A stretch of 64,000 bases of DNA, from contig NZ_JAQUHV010000005.1 in NCBI RefSeq assembly GCF_028681615.1, positions 1-64,000 of the forward strand, in the 5' to 3' direction. Of this stretch, positions 17,268 to 25,426 are shown piece after piece. Source of the DNA: Sulfuricurvum sp. (GTDB lineage Bacteria; Campylobacterota; Campylobacteria; Campylobacterales; Sulfurimonadaceae). The notes beneath the pieces were generated by a model that saw nothing but the letters and a program-made list of their open reading frames with translations, made no database searches and had not been told where the DNA came from. How positions within the stretch are numbered: the stretch's first letter is position 1; every line of letters begins with the position of its first letter. The translations under genes were made by a program, and so were the position numbers.

Positions 17268-17273
17268 TATACT
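17268..17273 (+). promoter_or_regulatory. -10 box for flagellar-rod-like gene
   Basis: TATACT 28 bases before the ATG at 17302. No sigma54 or sigma28 element is seen, so this flagellar-like gene may be under the housekeeping factor. Confidence 0.4.
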
Positions 17274-17301
17274 TTTTTATCTGATATACAAGGAGCTTTA
17301 G

Positions 17302-17607
17302 ATGATAAGCTCAAATGTCTCTTCTTTGATCTCAAATCAAACCTACATGAATAACAGTGCTGCAAATGTAGCAAACGTAAATACAGACAGTTACGTACCG
17401 CGTAATACAACGATCAGTGAAACACAAAACGGTGGGACAAAAGCAAACACAACCTTGGCTACATCAACCGGAAGTGAAAAATCTCAGACGGATTTAACGA
17501 AAGAGATGACAGATCAAATAGTGATTGAGAAAACAGCAGCTTCAAATGTTCAAGCCATTCGAACCCAAAATGAGATGTTGGGTTCTCTTTTGGATATCAG
17601 AGGATAA
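17302..17607 (+). CDS. small flagellar rod/hook-like protein
   Basis: A 101-residue protein resembling the joined termini of rod and hook proteins (FlgB/FlgC/FlgG family). The N-terminal part has the conserved N-x-A-N-V-A-N-V-N-T signature (SAANVANVNTDSYVPR), and the C-terminal helix is like the rod proteins' (QNEMLGSLLDIRG). The variable middle domain of true rod proteins is missing. AAGGAGC precedes the ATG. It sits alone, between dapD and the convergent lipoprotein gene, away from other flagellar genes. It may be an accessory rod component or a secreted cap-like protein. The family resemblance is clear; the role is unknown. Confidence 0.7.
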   Translation: MISSNVSSLISNQTYMNNSAANVANVNTDSYVPRNTTISETQNGGTKANTTLATSTGSEKSQTDLTKEMTDQIVIEKTAASNVQAIRTQNEMLGSLLDIRG

Positions 17608-17617
17608 GAGGACGCCT

Positions 17618-19087
17618 TTATAACGCTTTTTTCTTTGATACGGGTTTGTTTCCTCGTGTGAGAGTAAGCGGTAGCTGCGTAAATATATTCATACTTTCAG
17701 CTCTGTTGAGTAGCATTTTCTCCGGATCAAATTCATCTAATTCTGAGCCCAGTTCCAATGTACTTATTATTGCTTTGCCGATGATAAAACGCCCTTTGTT
17801 ACCGCTCTTATCAATTGTTCGGACGCCCCATATATTGTGCATAACCAACACGTTATCTTGATATGCACCGATATAGAGTAGCACGTGTCCTTTCAAATAA
17901 ATAATGGTTTCAAAAGGAACGCCCTTGCTTTTTATCAGTGAAAGTTTCTCGTCATTGCTGATCCCGGCGAATGAGATTACTTCTCCTTTGCGTCCTTGTG
18001 CTGAAGAGTTACGCGGCAGCCAAATACCAAATGGAGTATACATATCCCGAATCATTGAAGAACAATCGCGTTCTCCGTACATACCACCCCATCCATAAGT
18101 ATTTTTCAGTAATTGTGTCCCGATAGTGATCAAATCAGTTTTATTAATTTTACTAACACCGACATGGGCAGCATGTTTCGGGAGAGTAAGAATTCGAAAT
18201 GAGTTGTTAATGTCATAGGCTTTAACGTAATAATTTTCTCCGTTTTCATGATCTAACGGAAGTACCATACCGATGCGCGAATAGGCTACAAAGCGATTTT
18301 CCGAGTCTTGGAGAGGGATATTGTCTTCAATAATAAAAACTTTATCGGATTTCTGAACATCAGTTGCGGTTTGATCACTGATGATACTAATACCGTCTGA
18401 TTTTACCCAACCTGATGCGTTATTGGTAAAAATATAGCTCCATGCCCCGTCTTTGGTTGTGTGTGAAATAAAAATCGGTTCATTGTAGTTGACACTGCTA
18501 TTTTGGAGGAGATCGAACGGATACCCTTCTCCCGGTAGTGAAGGATCTTTATAAAGAGGTTTGTCTGTCGGAAGTGCTCGTATATCCATCCATTTAAGGG
18601 TTATCGCTTTTTGGTTCATGGTTCCATAGGACTCAAAATTACACTGATCGCCGATTTCTTCAAACCATGCAGGCAGTACCGGTCGAAGATTGCTTCCATA
18701 CCCTCCCCTAAACGCTCGTATAGGCCATGCGGCTTCTTGTGCCTTTTCAGGTGGAGATGAATAATTCCATGGAGAATAATACCGCGTATTAAAAGTAGTT
18801 TGTACTTCATACAGATGATCACGATCCACTCCGTTTTGTTCGACATATGGTGCCATGGCTTGTTCAAAGCGTTCCAAATCATTTATTTTCGGGCCATATT
18901 CGGGAAATTTGATATCAAGTTCTTGGGGAAGTGCGCAACAAAAAGGGTCTAATTTTAATGCACTTTGATTGGTATCTTGGTTGATGAGAGCTAGTGGTTT
19001 AGTTTGTATCGGTAAAGCAGGCGGAGTATGCGGTGCACACCCTCCCAAGATAATTAATACGCCGATAATACCAATCGTATGTTTCAT
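17618..19087 (-). CDS. SH3-NlpC/P60 lipoprotein, peptidoglycan hydrolase
   Basis: A 489-residue lipoprotein: signal peptide with lipobox LGGC (Cys17). A long N-terminal and SH3-like part (about 30-330) follows, and then an NlpC/P60 domain whose cysteine lies in GWGGMYGERDCSSMIRDMY and whose histidine is in LKGHVLLYIGAY. It would cut peptide stems of cell-wall murein in the periplasm. The layout (SH3 domains before NlpC) matches the large SH3-NlpC/P60 family. It lies 11 bases after the S24-type repressor gene on the same strand, so the repressor probably controls it. Confidence 0.88.
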   Translation of the reverse strand: MKHTIGIIGVLIILGGCAPHTPPALPIQTKPLALINQDTNQSALKLDPFCCALPQELDIKFPEYGPKINDLERFEQAMAPYVEQNGVDRDHLYEVQTTFNTRYYSPWNYSSPPEKAQEAAWPIRAFRGGYGSNLRPVLPAWFEEIGDQCNFESYGTMNQKAITLKWMDIRALPTDKPLYKDPSLPGEGYPFDLLQNSSVNYNEPIFISHTTKDGAWSYIFTNNASGWVKSDGISIISDQTATDVQKSDKVFIIEDNIPLQDSENRFVAYSRIGMVLPLDHENGENYYVKAYDINNSFRILTLPKHAAHVGVSKINKTDLITIGTQLLKNTYGWGGMYGERDCSSMIRDMYTPFGIWLPRNSSAQGRKGEVISFAGISNDEKLSLIKSKGVPFETIIYLKGHVLLYIGAYQDNVLVMHNIWGVRTIDKSGNKGRFIIGKAIISTLELGSELDEFDPEKMLLNRAESMNIFTQLPLTLTRGNKPVSKKKAL

Positions 19088-19098
19088 TCTTATCCTGC

Positions 19099-19758
19099 TT
19101 ATTCCACTCCGCCGAAACGCCCTACGACTCTGCCGATAATCTCAACTTCATCTTTACGCGCGACATAGGTTGGGTAATCTTTATTATCTGAAATGATATC
19201 AAGTTTCCCATCAATCCTGACTTGTAATCGTTTAATAAATAGGCCATGCTCCGTACGGATGGTAAAAATACCTCCGCGACTGATGTCTGTTTTGGAGCGA
19301 TTGACAAAAACAATGTCATTGTAACTAAAAGAAGGCTCCATGGAATCTCCTGAGACATTTATAGCTTCAATGTTGCGTAATTCTTTCTCTCCGCCAAGGG
19401 AGAGTACAAAGTTTTCTTCAAGCATAAGCGGTTCGTAATCCAGTTCCTCATTTTCTGCCCCTCCGCCTGCAGAGGCATTCACCGATGAGAAATAACGAAC
19501 CATATAAAAGCGGTTGGTAGGTTCAATCAAACTCTCCGGAGATTGGTTATAGAGTAACCAGTTTATGGCTATAGAGCGTTTAGCACAAAAATCGAGCAAT
19601 TCGGTAAAGGGAATTTTATTGCGCTTTTTCATAGTTGCAAAATTCATTTGCGAAATTTCCAATAACTCTGCCACGTCTTTATCAAAGACTTTTTTATCTG
19701 GGAATTCGGAAGAGACAATATCTTTGATTGCTTCGACGATATCACTGAATGTTTTCAT
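19099..19758 (-). CDS. S24/LexA-type self-cleaving repressor
   Basis: A 219-residue regulator. The N-terminal 70 residues form a CI-type helix-turn-helix (DKDVAELLEISQMNFATMKK). The C-terminal half is an S24 peptidase with the nucleophile in SGDSMEPSFSYNDIVFV and the catalytic lysine in GLFIKRLQV. A possible Ala-Gly cleavage site lies in NASAGGGAE near residue 96. Such repressors cleave themselves when RecA is activated by DNA damage, or simply act as CI-like regulators. Its ATG has an AAGGA site. An ACAGTA-N9-TATTGT element just upstream (19773-19793) may be its own operator. The downstream target is probably the NlpC lipoprotein gene. Confidence 0.85.
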   Translation of the reverse strand: MKTFSDIVEAIKDIVSSEFPDKKVFDKDVAELLEISQMNFATMKKRNKIPFTELLDFCAKRSIAINWLLYNQSPESLIEPTNRFYMVRYFSSVNASAGGGAENEELDYEPLMLEENFVLSLGGEKELRNIEAINVSGDSMEPSFSYNDIVFVNRSKTDISRGGIFTIRTEHGLFIKRLQVRIDGKLDIISDNKDYPTYVARKDEVEIIGRVVGRFGGVE

Positions 19759-19899
19759 ATTGAAATCCTTTTACAGTATTGATAATGTATTGTAGGAATT
19801 ATGCCATTAAAATTGAGTTTATATGACAAAATGACATATTTTATATCAATATTTTTAAATCTATCTACAATTTGCCTAATATCACTCAAGGAGTTGACA

Positions 19900-19983
19900 A
19901 TGGCAAAGGTTATTCGCAAGGCAAACGGATGGATGGATCGATTTGAGATGAAGATGGGAGAATGGGCAGAAAAGCTGTTTTAG
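19900..19983 (+). CDS. 27-residue amphipathic peptide, putative
   Basis: An open frame of 27 codons behind a strong AAGGAG site (spacing 6). Sequence character: MAKVIRKANGWMDRF, then a Lys/Glu/Trp-rich amphipathic helix ending EKLF. It is divergent from the S24 repressor, with 141 bases between. Its stop overlaps the end of the convergent 36-residue gene. I do not recognise it. The good ribosome site and the position next to a repressor make a regulated small peptide plausible; random occurrence cannot be excluded. Confidence 0.4.
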   Translation: MAKVIRKANGWMDRFEMKMGEWAEKLF

Positions 19984-20090
19984 TCTTCTTTGTTGTCTCG
20001 ATCCAATCGTGAAAGATGATATCCGCGAAAAATGTAGACTAATAAGAGAACAAGCAGGATAAGTACAATGGTATCTATAATTTGGAACAT
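19980..20090 (-). CDS. 36-residue membrane protein after trmL
   Basis: A 36-codon frame starting one base after the trmL stop (TAATATG), which favours coupled translation. Residues 4-21 form one hydrophobic helix (IIDTIVLILLVLLLVYIF), followed by the charged tail RGYHLSRLDRDNKED. The family is not recognised. It is the last gene of the long leu-purU-trmL operon. Confidence 0.55.
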   Translation of the reverse strand: MFQIIDTIVLILLVLLLVYIFRGYHLSRLDRDNKED

Positions 20091-20091
20091 A

Positions 20092-20562
20092 TTACATCAT
20101 CTTTCTATAAGAGTTAAAGTTCTGTTTGATCGCTTCGTAAAGAATAATCCCCGTACTGATAGCGAGATTAAGACTGCGCCCTTCTTTAGTCATCGGGATA
20201 GTCATCGTTTGATTAGGATAGGTATCTAATAATTCACTGGGAAGTCCGGACGTTTCGCTGCCAAAAAAGAGGTAGTCACCCTCTTGAAACGCGGTATCAA
20301 AATAAGGACGATCCGTTTTTGTTGTAGCAAAGAAAAAACGTTCTTTATTCGGATGTGCTTCTAAAAATTGCTCTATATTTTCCCACACGTGCAAATCGAT
20401 TTTATGCCAATAATCAAGGCCTGAGCGTCGCACGGCTTTTTCATCAATATCAAATCCCAAAGGTTTGATCAGATGCAAAGCTGAACCGGTATTGACACAA
20501 AGTCTTCCGATCGCCCCTGTATTATTAGGAATCTGAGGGGTTACTAAAACGATATTGAACAT
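20092..20562 (-). CDS. trmL: tRNA (cytidine/uridine-34 2'-O)-methyltransferase
   Basis: A 156-residue SPOUT methyltransferase that methylates the ribose at the wobble base of certain tRNA-Leu. Family motifs: PQIPNNTGAIGRLCVNTGS (motif 1), LFFGSETSGLP (motif 2) and TMTKEGRSLNLAISTGIILYEA-like ending (motif 3, the SAM knot). Length equals that of E. coli TrmL (157). It directly abuts purU (stop and start adjacent) and is followed by a small membrane gene. Confidence 0.93.
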   Translation of the reverse strand: MFNIVLVTPQIPNNTGAIGRLCVNTGSALHLIKPLGFDIDEKAVRRSGLDYWHKIDLHVWENIEQFLEAHPNKERFFFATTKTDRPYFDTAFQEGDYLFFGSETSGLPSELLDTYPNQTMTIPMTKEGRSLNLAISTGIILYEAIKQNFNSYRKMM

Positions 20563-21402
20563 TTAGAAAATGATCGTTTTATTTGCATGAACAAAAATAC
20601 GATCCTCCAATGCCAATTTGAGGGCTTTGGACAAAACGATTTTTTCGACATCTCGACCGAGCCGTTGCATCTCTTCCCATCCAAAGGCATGATTAACATG
20701 GATTACATCTTGCGAAATTATCGGCCCTTCATCAAGATGATTATTGACAAAATGGGCAGTTGCACCGATGATTTTTACTCCACGCTCATACGCTTGTTTA
20801 TAAGGATTGGCTCCAATAAACGCAGGGAGAAAAGAGTGATGTATATTGATGATTTTGTCTTCATACGCTTCCACAAATCGAGGAGTCAAGATACGCATGT
20901 ATTTGGCTAAAACCATATAGTCAATTTCACCTAACTCAGAAAGTTGTGCAAGAACCCGTTTTTCGTGTTCGTCTCGGTCACACCCTTCATGAGAAACAGT
21001 ATAAAATGGGATATCGAATTTAGAAACTAGAGGCTTGAGCAAATCATAATTGGATACGACTCCGACGATATGACAATCCAGTTCGCCTGCTTCATAGCGA
21101 ATAAGAATATCTCCCAGCGCATGTGACTCTTTCGTAGCCATTAAAACGATCCGTTTTTTACGTGGAGCGATTACTTCTAAATGGGCATTTGAAGGCAAAA
21201 TCGCAGCAAGTTCATTTTTAAGTACGTCTGGAGCAATCTCTCCAGCCACAACACTGCGCATGAAGAATTTGTTGTGTGCTTTATCTACGAATTCATTGTT
21301 AGAGATGATATTGAGATTACGGTGGAAAAAAACACTTGAGACTTTATAAACAAGCCCTTTTTCATCGTTACAATGGATTAAGATACGATATTGTTCATTC
21401 AT
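20563..21402 (-). CDS. purU: formyltetrahydrofolate deformylase
   Basis: A 279-residue enzyme releasing formate from 10-formyl-THF, balancing one-carbon and purine pools. An N-terminal ACT domain (about 1-80; LIHCNDEKGLVYKVSSVFFH) is followed by the formyltransferase domain with INIHHSFLPAFIGANPYKQA and GATAHFVNNHLDEGPIISQD, the latter holding the catalytic His and Asp. Length fits PurU (280). It overlaps the CiaD-like gene by 4 bases. Confidence 0.95.
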   Translation of the reverse strand: MNEQYRILIHCNDEKGLVYKVSSVFFHRNLNIISNNEFVDKAHNKFFMRSVVAGEIAPDVLKNELAAILPSNAHLEVIAPRKKRIVLMATKESHALGDILIRYEAGELDCHIVGVVSNYDLLKPLVSKFDIPFYTVSHEGCDRDEHEKRVLAQLSELGEIDYMVLAKYMRILTPRFVEAYEDKIINIHHSFLPAFIGANPYKQAYERGVKIIGATAHFVNNHLDEGPIISQDVIHVNHAFGWEEMQRLGRDVEKIVLSKALKLALEDRIFVHANKTIIF

Positions 21403-21743
21403 TTTTCAATCCTTATCATATCCAAGCGGTTGTCGATGGTTCCTAAAAGGTATTCCAAGAAATTAAGCGTCAAATCGACTTTGGCTTCTATCTGGATATT
21501 ATTTGGAGATTGAAAGCCTTCAAACAGAACCAATAAGCGTTCTCGTATCCCCTCAAGCATACGTGCTTCATCATCCCGTATCGTATGAATCGTTTCAACT
21601 TCCCTAATAGGAGTTTGAACAACAGGTTCGTGCGGAACTTCTGATTTTTCTTTGAAGACTTCGAACGTATTGGAAGGTTCAGATAATGTCGATAGCTCTT
21701 CAATTTCGGCTAATGTGGATAAAATTACATCTTTTAGTTCCAT
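21399..21743 (-). CDS. CiaD-like domain protein
   Basis: About 114 residues, acidic and probably disordered in the first half (EELSTLSEPSNTF, EVPHEPVVQTP), then a helical C-terminal part (GIRERLLVLFEGFQSPNNI, LTLNFLEYLLGTIDNRLDM). This C-terminal part resembles the conserved region of the Campylobacter CiaD protein, which in C. jejuni also lies near purU (from memory). I prefer ATG 21743 over a GTG at 21758, since AAAGG stands before the ATG at a workable distance. It overlaps the TPR gene by 10 bases. In an environmental organism it cannot serve host invasion, so an older cellular role is likely. Confidence 0.6.
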   Translation of the reverse strand: MELKDVILSTLAEIEELSTLSEPSNTFEVFKEKSEVPHEPVVQTPIREVETIHTIRDDEARMLEGIRERLLVLFEGFQSPNNIQIEAKVDLTLNFLEYLLGTIDNRLDMIRIEK

Positions 21744-21982
21744 GCTTTCATCAACCACCTTTCAAACTGGATAAATTCTGCTTCTTCATCCATTTGGACA
21801 AAAAAAGCTTTCATTTCGTTGTTAACGCCTAAAAATTTTTTTCGCATTCCTGATAGTCTGCGGATAGCAATTTTAGCATCCGCATTAGAAGGATCTTTTT
21901 TCAATATTTCTTTGTAAATTTCAAGGGCATCTTCTTTAAGGCCTTGAAGTTCGTAAATATTGGCGAGAGTTAAAGTTTGCAT
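21734..21982 (-). CDS. small TPR-like protein
   Basis: An 82-residue protein. Residues 2-36 look like one tetratricopeptide repeat ([20 protein letters not shown], then KDPSNADAK). The rest is a basic helix ([12 protein letters not shown]) and an acidic, aromatic end ([14 protein letters not shown]). It overlaps leuB by 13 bases and the CiaD-like gene by 10. A small adaptor is likely; I know no function. Co-occurrence with the CiaD-like gene suggests a partnership. Confidence 0.65.
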   Translation of the reverse strand: MQTLTLANIYELQGLKEDALEIYKEILKKDPSNADAKIAIRRLSGMRKKFLGVNNEMKAFFVQMDEEAEFIQFERWLMKAWN

Positions 21983-23046
21983 TTTGCTGCGAAATTAGCG
22001 ATAATAGAACCCATTTCGCTAGTAGAACAAATCTCTTTAGCATCAAATCCTGAGATATCTTTAGTGCGATAGCCCTCAGCAAGAGCTTGTTTGATACCAT
22101 AATCGATACGATCCGCTGCACGGTTTTCGCCGAAGGCAAATCGGAGCATCATAGATGCACTAGCGATGGTTGCGATAGGGTTGGCAATCCCCTGCCCTGC
22201 AATATCGGGAGCTGAACCGTGAATCGGCTCATATACGCCGATATCTGCACCGACAGAAGCAGACGGTAACAGGCCGATAGAGCCAGAGAGCATACTCGCT
22301 TCATCACTTAAAATATCTCCGAAAATATTACCTGTTAAAATGACGTCGAATTGTTTCGGGTCTCGGATAAGCTGCATTGCCGCATTATCGACGTACATAT
22401 GACTGAGCTCTACTTCCGGGTACTCGGTTGCTACCTCTTCGACCACTTCACGCCACAATTGGCTGACATCCAGAACGTTGGCTTTATCGACTGAACAGAC
22501 CCGCTTAGATCGTTCCATTGCTATTTTAAAGGCAACATGAGCGATTCTGACCACTTCATCACGCGTGTAAACCATGGTGTTCCAGCCTTTGTTCTCATCA
22601 CGCCCTTTAGGTTCACCGAAATAGATACCGCCGATCAATTCACGTACAACCATCAAATCGACGCCTTTAACGACTTCAGGTTTGAGGGAACTGGCATTCA
22701 CGAGTTCATCATAGACATTTGCGGGACGAAGATTGGCAAAAACACCTAACTCTTTTCGGAAACGGAGCAATCCGCTTTCAGGACGCTTTTCTCTTGGAAG
22801 AGTATCCCATTTTTGCCCGCCGATTGCACCGAACAATACAGCATCGCTGGCAAGTGAAATATCAATTGTTTCTTGCGGAAGCGGATCGCCTGTAGCATCT
22901 ACGGCACATCCGCCCATAAGTGCTTCTTGGTAATTAAATTCAATATTTTCACATGCAGCTACCGCGTCAAGAACTTTTACGGCTTCGTCGATAATTTCAG
23001 GACCGATTCCGTCCCCTTTTATGAGTGCAATGTTATAGGTTTTCAT
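21970..23046 (-). CDS. leuB: 3-isopropylmalate dehydrogenase
   Basis: A 358-residue enzyme of leucine synthesis oxidising 3-isopropylmalate with NAD. Motifs: [18 protein letters not shown] at the start, [46 protein letters not shown], and the NAD-binding segment [20 protein letters not shown]. Length fits the family. It lies 3 bases after leuD. Confidence 0.97.
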   Translation of the reverse strand: MKTYNIALIKGDGIGPEIIDEAVKVLDAVAACENIEFNYQEALMGGCAVDATGDPLPQETIDISLASDAVLFGAIGGQKWDTLPREKRPESGLLRFRKELGVFANLRPANVYDELVNASSLKPEVVKGVDLMVVRELIGGIYFGEPKGRDENKGWNTMVYTRDEVVRIAHVAFKIAMERSKRVCSVDKANVLDVSQLWREVVEEVATEYPEVELSHMYVDNAAMQLIRDPKQFDVILTGNIFGDILSDEASMLSGSIGLLPSASVGADIGVYEPIHGSAPDIAGQGIANPIATIASASMMLRFAFGENRAADRIDYGIKQALAEGYRTKDISGFDAKEICSTSEMGSIIANFAAKCKL

Positions 23047-23049
23047 AGT

Positions 23050-23553
23050 TTACTTCTCCTGTGCAGCGATTTCTTCGCTCGCATAATTCATTAAACCGCC
23101 GGCAGAAAGCAACTCTTGCATAAATGGCGGGATGGGTATAAAGTTGTAAGTTTTATTTGTTGTAAGATTGGTGATGGTCCCTGCATCCATATCAATACTG
23201 ACAGACTCACCTTCTTTTATCTCTAAACTCTCGGTAAGTTCAAAAATCGGCAATCCCATGTTAAAAGCGTTGCGGTAAAAAATACGGGCAAACGTCGGAG
23301 CGATAACAGCTGCAACACCGGCAGCTTTAAGTGCTATCGGAGCATGTTCGCGGGATGATCCGCAACCGAAATTTTCATCGGCAACAATGATATCACCTGG
23401 AGTCATTTTAGAAACAAATGTCGGATCTGCATCTTCCATAACATGTTTTGCGAGCTCTTTTGGGTCAGAAGTGTTTAGGTAGCGAGCGGCGATGATAAGA
23501 TCGGTATCAATATCTTTACCGAAATTCCAAACTTTGCCTTCAATTTTTTGCAT
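23050..23553 (-). CDS. leuD: 3-isopropylmalate dehydratase small subunit
   Basis: About 167 residues; forms with LeuC the isomerase that converts 2- to 3-isopropylmalate. Motifs: GKDIDTDLIIAARYL, the swivel signature ENFGCGSSREHAPIALK and FARIFYRNAFNMGLP. It is the short LeuD type (about 165 residues) that pairs with the LeuC of archaeal/thermophile-like kind. I chose the ATG at 23553 (MQKIEGKVWNFG), which has AGGA before it; an earlier in-frame ATG at 23595 lies upstream of the -10 box. leuC and leuA are not in the window. Confidence 0.95.
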   Translation of the reverse strand: MQKIEGKVWNFGKDIDTDLIIAARYLNTSDPKELAKHVMEDADPTFVSKMTPGDIIVADENFGCGSSREHAPIALKAAGVAAVIAPTFARIFYRNAFNMGLPIFELTESLEIKEGESVSIDMDAGTITNLTTNKTYNFIPIPPFMQELLSAGGLMNYASEEIAAQEK

Positions 23554-23584
23554 CAAAAATCCTATGGTACGTAAAATTAAGCGG

Positions 23585-23590
23585 ATTATA
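23585..23590 (-). promoter_or_regulatory. -10 box of leuD operon
   Basis: GGCTATAAT on the minus strand, 32 bases before the chosen leuD start. It would drive the operon from leuD to the small gene at 19980. Confidence 0.6.
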
Positions 23591-23612
23591 GCCAAGAAGA
23601 GTTGAAAGAGTT

Positions 23613-23637
23613 TTAAATCCCGTATGAAGGGATTTAA
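23613..23637 (-). terminator. terminator-like hairpin after flgG
   Basis: A nine-pair stem (TTAAATCCC / GGGATTTAA) with a 7-base loop, 13 bases after the flgG stop. Only a short TTT follows within the stem end, so termination may be partial. Confidence 0.45.
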
Positions 23638-23649
23638 TAGTGGTTAATA

Positions 23650-24438
23650 TTAACGTTTCAATCCATTAACGGTCGCGAGCATCTCATCACTGGTGGTAAT
23701 GACTTTTGAGTTTGCATCGTAGGCACGTTGTCCCGTAATAAGGTCGGTGAGCTCAACAACCAGTTGAACGTTTGAAAGTTCGACAAATCCCTGGCGAATA
23801 GAACCCAATCCATCTTCACCTGCTGTCCCCTCGACAGGCTGACCGGAACTGTCTGTTTCAACGAAAAGGTTATCTCCCATTGCATGTAAACCGGCGGGAT
23901 TGATAAAATTCGTCAGAGAAATCTGTCCTACCTGTGTTGCTTGTGCCTGTCCAGGTTGAGTCACACTGACAATCCCATCTGTACCAATGCTGACATTGGT
24001 AGCATCTGAGGGAATAACAACTTCAGGAACAAGCGTATATCCGTCGGAGTTGACCATAGTACCGTTGGCATCGATTTTAAAGGAACCGTTACGGGTATAA
24101 ACTTCCGTCCCGTTAGGAAGTTGGAGTTTGAAAAAACCTTGACCGGTTATTGCCATATCAAGGGTATTGTCGGTTTGTTTTAGACTTCCCTCGGAGAATA
24201 TTTTATTGATAGCGGTCGGACGAACCCCGAGACCGACTTCGATTCCTGTCGGTGACTTGGTTGTATCACTGGTTGACGTTCCAGCATAGGTCATTACTTT
24301 ATACATCAAATCGGCAAATTCAGCACGGGACTTTTTATATCCCATGGTGTTAACGTTGGCAATGTTATTTGCAGTCGTGTCGATTTGGGTTTGCATAGAT
24401 AGCATACCGGTAGAACTGGTATAGAGTGATTGCATCAT
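23650..24438 (-). CDS. flgG: flagellar distal rod protein FlgG
   Basis: A 262-residue rod protein of the flagellar axial structure, exported by the flagellar type III system. N-terminal MQSLYTSSTGMLSMQTQID with the TANNIANVNTMGYKKSRAEF signature; the middle contains DNTLDMAITGQGFFKLQL; the C-terminal part ends SNVQLVVELTDLITGQRAYD and ITTSDEMLATVNGLKR. Length is exactly of FlgG type. It follows flgF by 19 bases and shares its promoter. Confidence 0.95.
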   Translation of the reverse strand: MMQSLYTSSTGMLSMQTQIDTTANNIANVNTMGYKKSRAEFADLMYKVMTYAGTSTSDTTKSPTGIEVGLGVRPTAINKIFSEGSLKQTDNTLDMAITGQGFFKLQLPNGTEVYTRNGSFKIDANGTMVNSDGYTLVPEVVIPSDATNVSIGTDGIVSVTQPGQAQATQVGQISLTNFINPAGLHAMGDNLFVETDSSGQPVEGTAGEDGLGSIRQGFVELSNVQLVVELTDLITGQRAYDANSKVITTSDEMLATVNGLKR

Positions 24439-24457
24439 GGGTCATTTCTCCTTAGTT

Positions 24458-25282
24458 TTATCGTCTGGTTACGGCAAGTTTTTCGATTGCGTCTTTATTC
24501 ATATCATTCATTTGCGTGTCCATTGCTTTTTGGTACATACCGACCAAGCGATTGGCTTCAACCAATGAAATCATTTGATTAACCGCATTGACGTTGCTTT
24601 TTTCGGTAAATCCCTGCATTAGAGATCCGCTCTCATTTAATGGTTTAAGTGGATCAGCGGATTCAGGGATATAAAGGTTCTCTCCCTCTTTTTTTAACAT
24701 GCGTATATTTTGAGGTTCAAGAATCATGAGTTTTTTGTTTGCGACCATTTGTGTCGACCCTGGAACATTTGTGGAAATTTGACCGTTTTTATCGATTGTA
24801 ATCACGCTATCCTGCGGATTGAAAGAGATCGTGGTCTTACTCTGAGCATAATCTGCCGGTAATACCTCATATCCTTGTTTTGTCACGAGTTTACCTGCGT
24901 CATTTGTCGTAAAAGTTCCATCTCGGGTCAATCGGATCCCTTGCGGTGTTTTGACGGCGAAAAACTGACCTTCTTTACTCAGAGCAAGATCAAACGTGTT
25001 TTCAGTTTTTTGCATAGAACCCAAACTAAAATCGGTATAAGCATCTGTAATCTGTGGAACACGTGAAAGCGAGCGGTTAAAATACTGTGCGCCTTCTTCT
25101 GTTTGATTAGGAATAGGGAGAATATTTTGTTTCTCTTTAAAAAGACGGACAAAATCTCCAGTAATCAATTGATCTTGTTTAAAGCCTGCCGTATTTGCAT
25201 TGGCAAGATTCGAAGCAATTGTATCGATGCGGTTAAACTCAGCAACCATCCCGGCTGTAGCCGCATAATATCCGGTCTGCAT
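24458..25282 (-). CDS. flgF: flagellar proximal rod protein FlgF-like
   Basis: A 274-residue flagellar basal-body rod protein. It shares the family signature ASNLANANTAGFKQDQLI and ENTFDLALSKEGQFFAVKTP, and ends with GFTEKSNVNAVNQMISLVEA. It is more divergent than the FlgG downstream. In Campylobacter the equivalent is sometimes named FlgG2. A clear sigma54 promoter lies 33 bases before its ATG, placing it in the middle class of flagellar genes. Confidence 0.88.
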   Translation of the reverse strand: MQTGYYAATAGMVAEFNRIDTIASNLANANTAGFKQDQLITGDFVRLFKEKQNILPIPNQTEEGAQYFNRSLSRVPQITDAYTDFSLGSMQKTENTFDLALSKEGQFFAVKTPQGIRLTRDGTFTTNDAGKLVTKQGYEVLPADYAQSKTTISFNPQDSVITIDKNGQISTNVPGSTQMVANKKLMILEPQNIRMLKKEGENLYIPESADPLKPLNESGSLMQGFTEKSNVNAVNQMISLVEANRLVGMYQKAMDTQMNDMNKDAIEKLAVTRR

Positions 25283-25314
25283 TTATCATCCTTATAGAAT
25301 ATTAATACGACACT

Positions 25315-25331
25315 AGCAACAAGTGTTCCAA
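25315..25331 (-). promoter_or_regulatory. sigma54 promoter of flgF-flgG
   Basis: On the minus strand TTGGAACACTTGTTGCT matches the -24/-12 consensus with exact GG-N10-GC spacing. It lies 33 bases before the flgF ATG. RpoN with FlgR controls the equivalent genes in Campylobacter and Helicobacter. Confidence 0.85.
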
Positions 25332-25386
25332 AGTAAGAAATAGAAGAAAAATATATATTTCAGAGAGTATTTAAGAAATATTTCGG

Positions 25387-25392
25387 TATAAT
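25387..25392 (+). promoter_or_regulatory. -10 box for rpoD
   Basis: CGGTATAAT, 34 bases before the rpoD ATG, a typical Campylobacterota housekeeping promoter. Confidence 0.6.
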
Positions 25393-25426
25393 CCACCTCT
25401 TTTTAACGTAAGGGAGTCTTCCTCGC

